A DNA stretch of 64,000 nt from NCBI GenBank assembly GCA_036250195.1, contig JAVHZZ010000001.1, forward strand, positions 394,316,283 to 394,380,282, read 5' to 3'. Source of the stretch: Mixophyes australis. Its lineage: Eukaryota; Chordata; Amphibia; Anura; Limnodynastidae. The position numbers and the translations under genes were made by a program. Under the pieces are notes generated by a model that was not told the DNA's origin, did not search any database, and saw only the letters and a program-made list of their open reading frames with translations. This document shows, piece by piece, positions 1 to 10,599 of the stretch; within the stretch, counting starts at the first letter, position 1, and each line of letters opens with the position of its first letter.

Positions 1-340
1 CATTTCTGCCACAGACAATGCTTTCAACAAGATAGTTGTTTGGTTTGTCTTCACTAGCAGTGAAAAAGCCTACACATGGTCCCAGATGTTCAAGGAGGTC
101 ATGTATTACCTGCTTAAATCACTGTCCTCAGACATGGAATTGATAACATTGTTTGCTAGAACCTCAGCTTTTTCTTTGCTGTGAGACTGAATGCTCACAG
201 CAGCAGCAAGTAGTCCAACAACAGATGCTGCACTAGCAATACTACTGTTGGTACAAGCAGAAGGTACTGGCAATCCACCAGTCTGATCTTCTTATTTGGA
301 GCTGGCCCAAAGCCAAGGCAGCCTTATTCAACTTCCTAAT
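1..340 (-). pseudogene. Frameshifted coding remnant running off the left edge, family not recognised
   Basis: Read on the minus strand, two adjacent frames are open and protein-like. From about 300 down to 111 the frame is Ala/Ser-rich (for example ASAASVVGLLAAAVS) and ends in a stop near 104. From about 118 down to base 1 a second frame reads on without a stop (for example HDLLEHLGPCVGFFTASED). The switch lies near 110-118, so this looks like one old coding sequence broken by an indel. The same place also matches a weak splice donor (AG|GTAATA), so an exon end is a second reading. A further open stretch in a third frame lies at about 260-340. I do not recognise the protein; it could be a decayed transposon ORF or a retropseudogene. 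Confidence 0.3.
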
Positions 341-1370
341 AATTATTTCTTTCTAAAAAAAAAATTACATTCACATAAAAAAGAACTAAACATAAAAAAT
401 AAGGTTTAAATGAGGTAAATGAGAACTCCCAAAAGGTAACTGATAAACAAAAACATGAAGGAAACTAATAAATTAATTAATAAACTAACTAAAACAACAC
501 AAAATAAATGAATAACCTTCTCAAAATACACACAAAACTTAACTGTGACTGAAAGAAACAATACAAACCCTTAAAAGTTAATTTCAAACTTCCTTCCTAG
601 CTCTAATGCACTATAAATCATGAATGAATGGCATAACTATCCTTTCACAGTGTGAAACCAGCTTTAGACTTATTATTTGCCTAAATTTGTACTAGTGCAA
701 CTAGATTTCCACTGGGGTGCATTGTTTTGAGAAGCAAATTTGTGGAGCAACATAGCTGAATTCACAGAGGAGCAGCAGTTTGCACAGTCAGAGGGAAACA
801 GTTTGGCAGAGCCAAGCAGTTCCTAGCTAAGTATTGTGTACATGCACCTTTTTGTGGGACAATGCAGATTTGAAATTTTAGAGCTCGCAGAGTCTGGGTT
901 TCATCCTGTAATATTAAAGAGATCCATTCTGCACCTCCATGTTGCACTTTGGCAGAGAAGCATATTTCCAGGTGTACTCCAAGCATTGTAATAAATGCTT
1001 TGCATGCACAAAATTGCCACCTGTAATAAGGACAGCTCCCATGTCTTCACACTTAAATGGGGCTAAACCAAGCAATGTTTCAAGAGAAAAAGTGAATAGT
1101 TTATTTGATTAAAAGCCACTAAAGCGGTAGGAAGTTTAACTTTTTATGTGCACTTTTGCACAATGCGCCTCTAAAGATTTATCTGAATCTGCATACATCA
1201 ACTTGGATTTCCCTGGTGCATAAAGGAGTCATTTGCTGTACCCTGTAGCGTACTGTGTGGGCCAACAAGGCACACAGGTGCAAAACCAAGATGTTTGCAG
1301 TATGCATACGGTGCGCTTAAATGATCTCCTCTGCTTTCTGCTGTCTGCTTCTCCAATGGAAATCATAAGA
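341..1370. other. AT-rich stretch with no feature recognised
   Basis: Low-complexity A-rich DNA (about 350-560) followed by unique-looking sequence. A short minus-strand frame at 762-986 shows no motif or splice context that would make it a gene. Confidence 0.5.
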
Positions 1371-1732
1371 GGGCAGCACAGTGGCCTAGTGGTTAGCACT
1401 TCTGCCTCACAGCACTGGGGTCATGAGTTCGATTCCCGACCATGGCCTTATCTGCGTGGAGCTTGTATGTTCTCCCTGTGTTTGCGTGGTTTTCCTCTGG
1501 GTGCTCCGGTTTCCTCCCACACTTCAAAAACATACTAGTAGGTTAATTGGCTGTTATCAAAATTGACCCTAGTCTCTCCCTCTCTGTCTGTCTGTGTGTG
1601 AGTGTGTGTCTATATTAGGGAATTTAGACTGTAAGCTCCAATGGGGCAGGGACTGATGTGAGCGAGTTCTCTGTACAGCGCTGCAGAAATAGTGGCGTTA
1701 TATAAATAAATGATGATGATGATGATGATGAT
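1371..1732 (+). mobile_element. tRNA-derived V-SINE, full length
   Basis: The head is tRNA-like, with a box A match (TGGCCTAGTGG, about 1382-1392) and a box B match (GAGTTCGATTCCC, 1425-1437). It is followed by the conserved central block typical of vertebrate V-SINEs, including TGTTCTCCCTGTGTTTGCGTG and GTGCTCCGGTTTCCTCCCAC. The 3' end reads GGCGTTATATAAATAAATGA and then runs into a (GAT)n tail. That tail matches the 3' end of the LINE at 6607-10049, the likely source of its reverse transcriptase. Four further copies lie in this window. Confidence 0.85.
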
Positions 1733-3387
1733 AAAATGGCTCACAGGAAATGGGGTGGACATACAGTATCAGTGTTGGGTTCTGGTGAATTGAACAGAAT
1801 TAGCCAATTCAATGCTAGAAAGAAATATATTAATTTTGTTGACAAAGTTTGTGCAAATCAAAGTTTAGGAGATTTATACATCTCTATTCAGTACTACACT
1901 AATATGCTACAATTCTCTTTCCATAAAAACAGGACTCCACCTAGATCTGAGGACAGCTTACATTACAATCCACACCATTTAATGTAACGTTGTTATTTTC
2001 AGGAGCTTGCTCTCTTGCTTGCTTTTATTTTACCTGCTCCTGATCTATGTGGTATTTCTCCTAATTTCGGTTTCCTGTATATATATAACCAGTCCTCTTG
2101 AGATCTAAAATTACAAGAACTTTTTTTTTTACGATTTTGCATTTACCATTCCACGTAATGTCCGTTGGTCTCCTTCCACCACATGTCACACATTCCTTTA
2201 CACTATTACACTACTTATTTGGGTAGAAACCGAGTGCTTTAATGTCATTTGTTTACAATAGACTACCTTATAACTTATTGTACAGCTCTGAGGAATATGC
2301 TGGCTAATAATATTAAACATAATTGTGTATAAGTAATGCAAAATGCAAACATACTTTTCATACAACTAAAATTATGAACAAATAAAAAGAAGACTAATGA
2401 TCCGATTTCTAGACATTTGTATTATGTTTGCTCCCTTCACTGTATACATTAAATAGTAACATTCCAACCAATATACTAGCTTGCAATAAAACATAATGCT
2501 GGCTTCTTAAACTTCTAAAATGTGAACTTGTTGACTTTAGTAGTATTCACTAAAAGAAGACAAAACTCAAAGCAGACATTTCTAAGCTTGATTTACTATG
2601 TATAATTAGAGGCATTTTCCTGGTATAAAGTAATTTTGTGAATTTATTTTTCCGGGAAGCCTTAGAACTAAAAGTGCTTTTATTTTCTCAATAATTTTTT
2701 TCCAAGTCAAAGAAGAATTGTTGAAACATGTTTCAGTTACTTTCTGAAGGTCCAAGATTAGAATCGTATATGCATTATTAATAATGGAAAAAAAGTCTAA
2801 TTTTCCGCCTACAATATATGGCCTAAACTGCTGAAAATGAGTCATTTCAAATCATTAATGCTGCACTAGTGCTATAGACCTTATTAGTACCATCACTTTG
2901 ATGTAAAACAAAAGCCAACTCTATGAGTGCTGTTCTAAAAAGAAAGTGTTGTCTATCTAAAATAAATTGTGTTAATATATATGTTCAGTATTAGGTATGT
3001 GTGGCTATCAGTTCAGCATAAAATGCATCAGCCAATATTATCATCATAAAATGTGCCTATATATTCAGCTCAAAAAGTGTGCATGATTATATATAGCATA
3101 CAATAAATCTCATTTACAAAACAAATCAGTTAAAGATGCGGGGAGCGTAGAACAAGTGCTGATTTGCGAGTTAATGTGCCCATTTTCGCATGGATGCATC
3201 TGTTTGTACAGTGACGGGTATTGATTTGAGGGGCAAGATGATGGAGCTTTGTCAAAACCAAATTTGTGTCTTCTAATTGGAGAACCTGGACAGCGGGCTA
3301 GGTGCTCGTGTGCACCTCGTATTTTGTTCACATGCTAAAATGAGATTTCACTTTGATCGCCGGAATATTTAAATGAGATTCAAGGGA
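1733..3387. other. Stretch without recognised genes
   Basis: AT-rich DNA. A minus-strand frame at 2606-2845 (79 residues) is open but has no recognisable domain, and neither it nor the frame at 3110-3331 is supported by signals around it. Confidence 0.45.
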
Positions 3388-3610
3388 CGGATAGGGGCCG
3401 ATTTAATTTGGCCATGTTATTCTAGGAATAACGCAGCGCTAAAAGTATTACCGTTAATACTGTAATTCAAACCCGGATGTTTGCTCGTGGCCCTGAGGGC
3501 TGCGAGCGAAAATCAGTGTAAAAATTACCGTATTAACAGTAAAACTGTGCACTATCACCATAGAAATGGTAATAGTGCACAGACCGCATTATTCTGAATT
3601 GAACTGAATC
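3388..3610. repeat. Degenerate MITE-like palindromic repeat
   Basis: The stretch carries repeated inverted words such as ATTACCGTTAATACTG and ATTACCGTATTAACAG and GTGCACTATCACCATAG near TGGTAATAGTGCAC. These words recur in the neighbouring MITE at 3615-3822 and in the one at 55930-56150, so it is read as an old member of that group. Confidence 0.4.
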
Positions 3611-3614
3611 TATA

Positions 3615-3822
3615 GGGGCATATTCAATTCTCAGCGTTTTCCGCCGCAGAAAAACTATTACAGTTATTACGGTAATAGTAAGCAGGATTTGAAATCTGGA
3701 TTTGAAATCTAGCGAGAATAGTATCGTTATACCGTTATTTATGTGTACTATTACCGTAATGATGGTAATAGTGCGCGCGGCGGGTTAAATTTGACTGTAA
3801 CACCAACAATTGAATATGTCCC
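3615..3822. mobile_element. MITE with TATTCAATT-type ends (family B)
   Basis: Ends are GGGGCATATTCAATTC on the left and CAATTGAATATGTCCC on the right, an imperfect terminal inverted repeat. The interior carries the palindromic word TATTACCGTAAT several times. A 3-bp repeat (ATA) flanks it, compatible with a short target duplication. It has no coding capacity. Relatives lie at 39805 (truncated) and 55930-56150. Confidence 0.6.
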
Positions 3823-4879
3823 ATAGAGTGCATTCATGGCGGCATGTATGGTGGAGCAGAGAGCCACAGATCATTTTGTTCTCCCTGCAAAATAGGACTT
3901 TTACAAGTACTAGCAGGTGGCAGAGATCAGGGCGTGGCCTATACCTTCAGTGGGATGAAATTTGAACCTTCGGGCAGCACTTTATACCAAAAAAAGTGTA
4001 AAATGTATGATAGTGACACATGGAATGAAGATTGTACCAATGTTTTCTCAATACCATGATTAACTTAAGACAAAAATCAGGCTGGAATGAGTAATGCTGG
4101 GAGAAAACTTGAAAGACTGAAAGAAAGCAGATTGCTTAACTTTGACGTCTTCACCATTTCCAACTTTATCCACCATCCCACAAAATCAGGCACAACATGA
4201 TTTCCCTGTGGACGGTTCCAAAACCAGAGATGGGCAGATAGATGTATTTACATATAATTAAATGCTCTGCTGGGTGACATCTTCCTGGTTCATACATGAC
4301 CGCCCCCAATGTGTGGGCCTATGTTGTCAGCATGAAATGTAACTGTATTCTCAGAAAGAAATACATGTGCTGTATGTTCAGTATATTCTTTTTGGACCAT
4401 CCAGGCACCCCAGTGCAAAACCAAAACATTTCACTGTGTGCATCTGGTTCCACTTTACAAATGATCTCCATTTACATCCATGATAATAGCTCCCCATAGA
4501 AAATAATCACCCCTTTGACTTTATTTATAGTACTTTGACCATAAAAAGATACTTTTTGAACCGTTTTAAAATGGAATAAAGAACATTACAGTACGCTATA
4601 ATGAATGACAGCGATATACTGTTCTGAGGCAGAACATATGCAGAAAACCCAATGTGTTCCTCTCTAGAAAGGCCTCTGGTATTTCATATATTCTGTAAAA
4701 TAAGCTGGAACATTTTCTGTTTCCTTTAACCCATCCTTCCTTATTGCTAATTCATATGCAGAATGACTTTAATTAACTCTTTATAACAACACACATAAAG
4801 AATTATATTTAAGCTTAATTTGAAGCTGTCGTCAAACTCTAAAGCAACATATAAGAATAAAACACATGGTTATACTTAC
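3823..4879. other. Stretch without recognised genes
   Basis: AT-rich, unique-looking sequence; short frames at 3844-4059 and 4296-4499 have no motif or context. If the exon-like frame at 4880-5018 is real, this would be its downstream intron. Confidence 0.4.
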
Positions 4880-5018
4880 CAGTAGACTTCTGTACATGAC
4901 ACGCTATATATGTGCTCTTTTGACTGAGCATTTTCTCTGGCTTGCCAATATTAAGCAGCCATATATCCAATAAGTCCAATCGGTTTAGATAAGGAGGAAA
5001 AATAACTGCACCAGGTAA
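4880..5018 (-). CDS. Candidate single coding exon (46 codons), possibly THAP-like
   Basis: On the minus strand an open frame of 46 codons is bounded by AG| at 5020-5019 (with CTAAC, a branch-point-like word, about 28 bases upstream) and a strong donor CTG|GTAAGTAT at 4880/4879. The frame contains DIWLLNIGKPEK and later KSTYIACH. The spacing of FP, W-L-NIG, Ser-Lys and Cys-His loosely recalls the middle of a THAP zinc-binding domain, but the usual C-x2-H spacing is not kept, so the assignment is weak. Between the stops the frame is about 68 codons. It may be a real host exon, an exon of a THAP-bearing transposon or chance. No partner exon was identified in the window. Confidence 0.25.
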
Positions 5019-5075
5019 CTGTATTGGGTTATATACAGCCCTTTGTTAGTTGATTATCCAATTTTGTTCAGAATC

Positions 5076-5086
5076 TATATATCTAT

Positions 5087-5134
<48 letters not shown>

Positions 5135-5144
5135 ATATCTATCC
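5076..5144. repeat. (TATC)n microsatellite
   Basis: About 15 tandem TATC units with a few TATA interruptions. Confidence 0.95.
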
Positions 5145-6115
5145 GAAGGGTGCACCCAAATACTTAGAACATAAGTATACATGAAGAAAAAGAAACAGAA
5201 GTATATATCGAGGCACTCCAGGATGTTCAATCACATTTAAAACCATATTTTTTTATTGATATACATTAAAAATATTTTTTTTAAAAAAACTAAGGTGATA
5301 AGTTTGGTTATAAGCTAGTGTGCAGTGATTAAAAATGTAGATTCAACTGCAAGTGCTTTGCAATCTCTTTATATTTATATTTGGCAAACAGTAAACACTT
5401 AGATTTGTGTCTTATTTATTTACTCTGCTAAGGTAATATCCCAATTGATAATCAGTTTTAATCTCCTTTTATATGGAGGAGAGAAAAAACAGCTACATTA
5501 TTAAAATTCAGAATTAGTTTAAGAATGACCCAATGTGGGCCATGGCTTCGGACACAAATGCTCTTTTATGACCCCAGCCTTATGGTAAGTGGGGGGGATA
5601 TAAGGACAGGTGACTGTATGGACCAAAGAGCTTCTTATTAGCCATATCGTCGCACCCCCTAGCTGTTAAGGCAGCGGTCCTTGGCGGCACAGCAGGAAAC
5701 CAGCCACAGATTACAATTGCTTGCGATTACATTTGCAGTGTCCTTTTGAAAAAAAGTACGTTCAGTTGTTATGTTTTAATAAACAATTTAAATATATTAC
5801 AATTAATTCTTTCACTGGGATAGCTACAATCAATATCAATAGATCTTCAATAATTACCAAGAGTCTTGAATTACCATGACATTATGATGTGTTTGTGAAG
5901 AGTAACATCTGATGGTGCGGCACCCTTCCCCACCCCTACAAGCACGCAATGTCTTTGTTTATAAGCAGTTTGTTTGCTGTACTTTTTTATCTAAGATTTA
6001 TAGTTATAGCTGCTTTAGCTATTTATTTATCATGTGGCATCGCCTTCAAGTTTACAATTTTGAATTTTTACTTTCATATAATGTAAAACCAAAGCAACAC
6101 ATTCATTCTGCTGAC
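5145..6115. other. Old dispersed-repeat sequence, no gene
   Basis: At 5145-5275 the minus strand reads an AATAAA-containing 3'-end-like block followed by CATCCTGGAGTGCC and GGGTGCACCC. That block resembles the one at 10069-10185 (AATAAAG then GTGAGTGCC), so both may be ends of the same retroelement group. The rest is AT-rich with nothing recognised. Confidence 0.35.
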
Positions 6116-6118
<3 letters not shown>

Positions 6119-6164
<46 letters not shown>

Positions 6165-6198
6165 TAATCAGTATCTATCTATCTATCTATCTATCAGC
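6119..6198. repeat. (TA)n followed by (TATC)n microsatellite
   Basis: Uninterrupted TA units to about 6165, then TATC units to 6198. The overlapping long frame that ends in IYIYIY is a product of this repeat. Confidence 0.9.
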
Positions 6199-6547
6199 AG
6201 CGTCTATCTATATAAAAGAAGAAATTTGTTTGTTTGCTTGTTGGCGAATATCTTCCACAACTCTGAAGGTAAAGCTGCCAAATCTTACATAGTTATTTAG
6301 CATCGAAAAAGTAACCTATTAGACCACATAGGGACAACGCGACAAATATTGACAACATCATTTTTGGGTTGTAAACAGTTCTTTGTCTGCTGGAAGGATA
6401 TCTCGCCACGACACAACATAATGTCAACGCGACAATGCAACAAATTTTATTTTCTAAATAGCATTTTTTCATCTATTCACCAATTAACTAATATATAAAA
6501 ACAGCTACACATTACAAATTGGACCAGCACAACACCGGATGACCCTG

Positions 6548-6548
<1 letters not shown>
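6199..6548 (+). mobile_element. Possible Helitron-like terminal sequence
   Basis: It begins TCTATCTATATAAAAGAAG and continues with a (TTTG)n stretch, a start seen in many animal Helitron/Helentron non-autonomous elements. No CTRR-type end with hairpin was confirmed, so this is a tentative label. A similar start occurs at 40240. Confidence 0.22.

Positions 6549-6606
<58 letters not shown>
6549..6606. repeat. (TA)n microsatellite next to the LINE 3' tail
   Basis: About 28 TA units directly abutting the (ATC)n tail of the LINE. Confidence 0.95.
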
Positions 6607-6608
<2 letters not shown>

Positions 6609-6920
6609 TCATCATCATCATCATTTATTTATATAGCGCCAACATATTCCGTAGCGCTTTACAATTGGGGACAAACGTAATAAACTAATAAACAAACTGG
6701 GTAAAACAGACAAAGAGGTGAGAAGGCCCTGCTCGCAAGCTTACAATCTATGGGACAATGGGAGATTGACACATGAGGTTAAGTATACATTTTGCATCTT
6801 GGCCCAGCCAGACTGCAAAGGTAGGGTGACTCATAAGCTAAATGATCCTGTCACACAACAATGTTGGTCCGGGGGTAGTTGTCTTGTGTGAAATTGTGTA
6901 ACAGGCTAAAGGTAGTGAGG

Positions 6921-9900
6921 TTAAGATGGTGGTTGAGGAATATTATAAGCTTGTCTGAATAGGTAGGTTTTCAGAGAACGCTTGAAAGTTTGTAGAACAG
7001 AGGAGAGTCTTATTGTGCGAGGGAGAGAGTTCCATAGAGTGGGTGCAGCCCGAAAAAAGTCCTGTAACCGGGAATGGGAGGATGTAATGAGGGTGGATGA
7101 GAGACGCAGATCTTTTGCAGAACGGAGTTGCCGAGTTGGGAGATATTTTGAGACAAGAGAGGAGATGTATGTTGGTGCAGCTTTGTTGATGGCCTTGTAG
7201 GTTAGTAAAAGTATTTTATATTGGATTCGGTAGAAGACAGGCAGCCAGTGTAGAGACATACAGAGTGATTCAACAGAGGAATAGCTATTTGCAAGGAAAA
7301 TCAGTCTTGCCGAAGCATGCAAAATAGATTTTAGGGGTTTGAGTCTGTTTTTGGGAAGACCAGTAAGGAGGGAATTGCAATAGTCAATGCGGGAGATGAT
7401 TAGTGCATGAATTAAGGTTTTAGCAGTGTCTTGTGTGAGATATGTGCGGATTCTGGAAATGTTCTTTAGATGTATGTAACATGATTTAGATATAGAGTCA
7501 ATGTGGGGAACAAAGGATAGGCGTGAATCAAGGATTACACCTAGGCAGTGAGCTTGTGGGGTGGGATTTATGGTCATGTTATCAACAGAGATAGAAATGT
7601 CAGGTATGCTCTTGTTGGCGGGTGGGAATATTATTAACTCTGTTTTAGAAAGATTAAGTTTGAGTTGACGAGAGGACATCCAAGATGAAATGGCAGAAAG
7701 ACAGTCAGTTACACGGGACAACACAGATGTCGAGATATCAGGAGAGGATAGATAGATTTGGGTATCATCCGCATAGAGATGATACTGAAAGCCAAAGGAA
7801 CTTATTAGATTTCCAAGAGAAGCGGTATAGATAGAGAACAGCAGAGGACCTAGCACCGAGCCTTGTGGTACTCCAACTGATAGGGGAAGCGGAGCAGATG
7901 TGGCTCCAGAGAAATTAACAGTGAAAGAGCGATTAGAGAGGTAAGATGAGAACCAGGATAGAACTGTGTCTTGAAGACCTAGGGATTGCAGCGTTTGTAT
8001 GAGAAGAGAGTGGTCAACGGTGTCAAATGCAGCCGAGAGATCAAGGAGAATTAGGAGAGAGTAATGGCGTTCAGTCTTAGCAGTGATCAGATCATTAACA
8101 ACCTTGGTCAGCGCAGTCTCTGTGGAGTGTTGAGAACGAAAGCCAGACTGAAGAGGATCCAACAGGTTGTTTGCGGAAAGAAAGCGTGTGAGGCGAGTGT
8201 AGGCAAGTCTCTCTAGAAGCTTGGAGGGGCAAGGGAGCTGAGAGATGGGACGGTAATTTGAGAGAGAGTTTGGGTCGGAGTTTTGTTTTTTTAGAATAGG
8301 AGTAATCACTGCATGCTTGTATAGTGATGGAAAGATGCCAGTAGAGAGTGAGAGATTACAGATTTGAGTTAGAGGTGAAATGAGCACAGAAGACAGGGAT
8401 CTACCAATTTGCGAGGGAATAGGATCGAGAGGACAGGAGGTAGAGTAGGAAGATAAGAAGAGCGTAGAAATTTCCTCTTCATTTGTGGGGTCAAATGAAG
8501 AAAGGGTGTCAGAGGGTAGTGGGAAGGAAATGAGCTGATGGCTTGTTGAGGAGGAGGATACCATTTCTAGTCTGATCTTATCAATCTTGTCCTTGAAGTA
8601 GGTAGCAAGATCCTGAGCACTGATAGTAGATGGAGGGTTCGGGGTGGGAGGATTGAGAAGATGATTAAATGTATTGAAAAGGCGTTTGGGGTTAGAAGCC
8701 TGAGCATAGATAAGAGATTGAAAGTATGTTTGTTTTGCAGTGTCCAGAGCATTTCGATAGGAGTGGTAGACAGAAGTATATGTGAAGAAGTCATTAGAGC
8801 TTCGAGATTTACGCCAGTGACGTTCTGCTTTACGGGACAGTTTTTGAAGATTTCGTGTTGCTTTGGTGTGCCACGGTTGACATCGAAGTCGACGTGTAGT
8901 ATGAAGTGTCACTGGAGCCACTTGATCAAGGGCCGTTGCTAAGGTTAGGTGAAAATGAGGTACTGCCATCTCAGGGGATGAGAATGTAGAGATAGGGGAG
9001 AGAAGGTGTTGGAGAGAGGTGGAAAATTGTTGAAGATTAATAGAATTAAGATTTCTACGAGTATGAGGAGGCTTGGTTGAGTTAGACAGTAGAGAGGTTA
9101 GAGCAGTGGGGGTGAGAGTGTAGCTGATAAGGTGATGATCCGAGAGGGGGAAGGGTGTATTAATAAAATTAGAAACTGAGCATAGTCTAGAGAAAACAAG
9201 ATCAAGGCAGTGGCCATCCTTATGAGTAGATGATTCAATCCACTGGGAGAGGTCAAGTGAGGATGTTAGAGAGAGTAGTTTGGAAGCAGCTTTGGAAGGT
9301 GGGTTATCAATGGGGATGTTGAAGTCACCCATGATGATGGTGGGGATGTCTGAAGATAAGAAGTGAGGGAGCCATGCAGAGAAATCCTCAATAAATTGTT
9401 GGTGTGCTCCAGGGGGACGATAGATCACCGCAACACGTAGGGAGAATGGATTAAAAATGCGAATAGCATGTACTTCAAAAGATGTGAACGTGAGTGATGG
9501 GACATTTGGTAGAACTGTGTATGTGCACTGTGGGGAGAGAAGTAGTCCAACCCCACCTCCTTGTCTGCCTTCAGGTCTGGAGGTGTGGGTGAGATGGAGG
9601 CCACCATGTGAAAGTGCTGCAGGTGAGGCAGTGTCTGATTGCATGAGCCATGTTTCTGTTATTGCCAGAAGGTTGAGGTTTTTTGAGAGGAAGAGATCAT
9701 GAACGGAGGTAAGTTTGTTACAAACAGATCGTGCATTCCAAAGGGCACATTTAAAGGACTTGGGAAGAGAGGGTAGACAGGTGATGTGTTTGAGGTTTGC
9801 TATAGAACGGTAGTGTTCTGATGTATGTGTGTGTGAGGAGTGTGGGGGACCTGGATTAGGTGATATATCACCAGCTAATAGAAGCAGAGTGAGCGAAAGA

Positions 9901-10049
9901 TAGGCAAGGGGATTGTAAGATGTGTGGCCTTTTATTTTCTGGCGACAGGTGGAGGCTGTACTTGTTAGAGATAATAAATAGGACAACAGTTCATGGGTGT
10001 TAAATAGAGGTGAGTGGAGTAATGCAGGTGCAATATGAACATATTGCAA
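6921..10049 (-). CDS. LINE ORF: apurinic-type endonuclease and reverse transcriptase
   Basis: The 1042-residue frame has no stop. N terminus: a hydrophobic run (about 47-60) leads into a 2A-like motif ending NPGP at 65-68. Endonuclease (about 100-310): WNARS at 104-108, TETW at 131-134, GDFN at 241-244 and SDHH at 303-306. These are the expected metal- and DNA-binding positions of the exonuclease-endonuclease-phosphatase fold. Reverse transcriptase (about 540-850): [13 protein letters not shown] at 668-680, [12 protein letters not shown] at 727-738, YADD at 759-762 and a following LGV at 836-838. C terminus: HWLP (934-937), [10 protein letters not shown] (1001-1010) and an [10 protein letters not shown] tail typical of L2/CR1 proteins. 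The protein would nick target DNA and copy its own RNA, and probably SINE RNA, at the nick. No RNase H domain is seen, as in other L2/CR1 elements. Start choice: this ATG precedes the 2A motif; a later start would lose it. Confidence 0.92.
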   Translation of the reverse strand: MQYVHIAPALLHSPLFNTHELLSYLLSLTSTASTCRQKIKGHTSYNPLAYLSLTLLLLAGDISPNPGPPHSSHTHTSEHYRSIANLKHITCLPSLPKSFKCALWNARSVCNKLTSVHDLFLSKNLNLLAITETWLMQSDTASPAALSHGGLHLTHTSRPEGRQGGGVGLLLSPQCTYTVLPNVPSLTFTSFEVHAIRIFNPFSLRVAVIYRPPGAHQQFIEDFSAWLPHFLSSDIPTIIMGDFNIPIDNPPSKAASKLLSLTSSLDLSQWIESSTHKDGHCLDLVFSRLCSVSNFINTPFPLSDHHLISYTLTPTALTSLLSNSTKPPHTRRNLNSINLQQFSTSLQHLLSPISTFSSPEMAVPHFHLTLATALDQVAPVTLHTTRRLRCQPWHTKATRNLQKLSRKAERHWRKSRSSNDFFTYTSVYHSYRNALDTAKQTYFQSLIYAQASNPKRLFNTFNHLLNPPTPNPPSTISAQDLATYFKDKIDKIRLEMVSSSSTSHQLISFPLPSDTLSSFDPTNEEEISTLFLSSYSTSCPLDPIPSQIGRSLSSVLISPLTQICNLSLSTGIFPSLYKHAVITPILKKQNSDPNSLSNYRPISQLPCPSKLLERLAYTRLTRFLSANNLLDPLQSGFRSQHSTETALTKVVNDLITAKTERHYSLLILLDLSAAFDTVDHSLLIQTLQSLGLQDTVLSWFSSYLSNRSFTVNFSGATSAPLPLSVGVPQGSVLGPLLFSIYTASLGNLISSFGFQYHLYADDTQIYLSSPDISTSVLSRVTDCLSAISSWMSSRQLKLNLSKTELIIFPPANKSIPDISISVDNMTINPTPQAHCLGVILDSRLSFVPHIDSISKSCYIHLKNISRIRTYLTQDTAKTLIHALIISRIDYCNSLLTGLPKNRLKPLKSILHASARLIFLANSYSSVESLCMSLHWLPVFYRIQYKILLLTYKAINKAAPTYISSLVSKYLPTRQLRSAKDLRLSSTLITSSHSRLQDFFRAAPTLWNSLPRTIRLSSVLQTFKRSLKTYLFRQAYNIPQPPS
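9846..9899 (-). other. 2A-like ribosome-skipping motif in the LINE ORF
   Basis: Residues 51-68 read as a hydrophobic stretch followed by [10 protein letters not shown]. The 2A consensus is D-x-E-x-N-P-G-P; here the Glu position is Ser. 2A-like motifs at this place are known from other non-LTR elements of the endonuclease-bearing type. If active, the ribosome would release a 67-residue N-terminal peptide and go on to make the enzyme. The Ser substitution makes activity uncertain. Confidence 0.6.
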
Positions 10050-10068
10050 TATGCAATATATATATACA

Positions 10069-10185
10069 GGTCTGGATGTGAGACCGAAACGTCGACTATA
10101 ATGTAAAGGAACTGGATTGAAAATAAAGAATAATCTATCTGTTTTAAATGGTGAGTGCCCTCTCTATTTTTTAAATTTTTTGGGA
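10069..10185 (+). repeat. Dispersed-repeat 3'-end module (GAAACG...AATAAAG...GAGTGCC)
   Basis: The sequence contains GACCGAAACGTCGAC, then GAAAATAAAGAATAATC and GGTGAGTGCCCTC. This order of GAAACG core, polyadenylation-like AATAAA and GAGTGCC recurs in amphibian repeats that may be Penelope-like. The block at 5145-5275 looks like a relative on the other strand. The family is not proven. Confidence 0.35.
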
Positions 10186-10326
10186 TATTTATATATACAT
10201 ATATATATATATATATACATATATACATACATATATATACATATATATACACATATACATACATATATTTATATATATATATATATTTATACATACATAC
10301 ACATATATATATACATACACATATAT

Positions 10327-10381
<55 letters not shown>

Positions 10382-10438
10382 TATATAGATATGTATATAC
10401 ATATATATATCTATATCTATATATATATATATATATAT

Positions 10439-10520
<82 letters not shown>

Positions 10521-10536
10521 GTGTGTGTATGTAGGT

Positions 10537-10597
<61 letters not shown>
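10186..10597. repeat. Large compound TA / CA / TG microsatellite
   Basis: About 410 bases of TA units with CA, TG and ATAC interruptions. It creates long artificial frames of alternating Tyr and Ile on both strands. Confidence 0.97.

Positions 10598-10599
<2 letters not shown>

Larger units (their letters stand above)
6607..10065 (-). mobile_element. L2-type non-LTR retrotransposon (LINE), nearly complete
   Basis: On the minus strand it runs from about 10065 to 6607. It has one intact ORF (6921-10049), a 3' UTR of about 300 bases, and a 3' end reading GGCGCTATATAAATAAATGA and then (TGA)n. The tail is simple-sequence rather than poly-A, as is usual for L2/CR1-group elements. The 5' end stops only about 16 bases before the ATG, so the original leader, and any ORF1, is missing or never existed. 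Long TA tracts lie on both sides (6549-6606 and from 10186). The intact ORF suggests a fairly young copy. Confidence 0.9.

Noticed and set aside
1381..1437. tRNA gene
   Set aside because: Box A and B matches belong to a SINE head; no cloverleaf with a proper acceptor stem follows, and the same head occurs in other SINE copies.
8567..9702. Frames on both strands inside the LINE region
   Set aside because: Shadows of the 1042-residue ORF in other frames.
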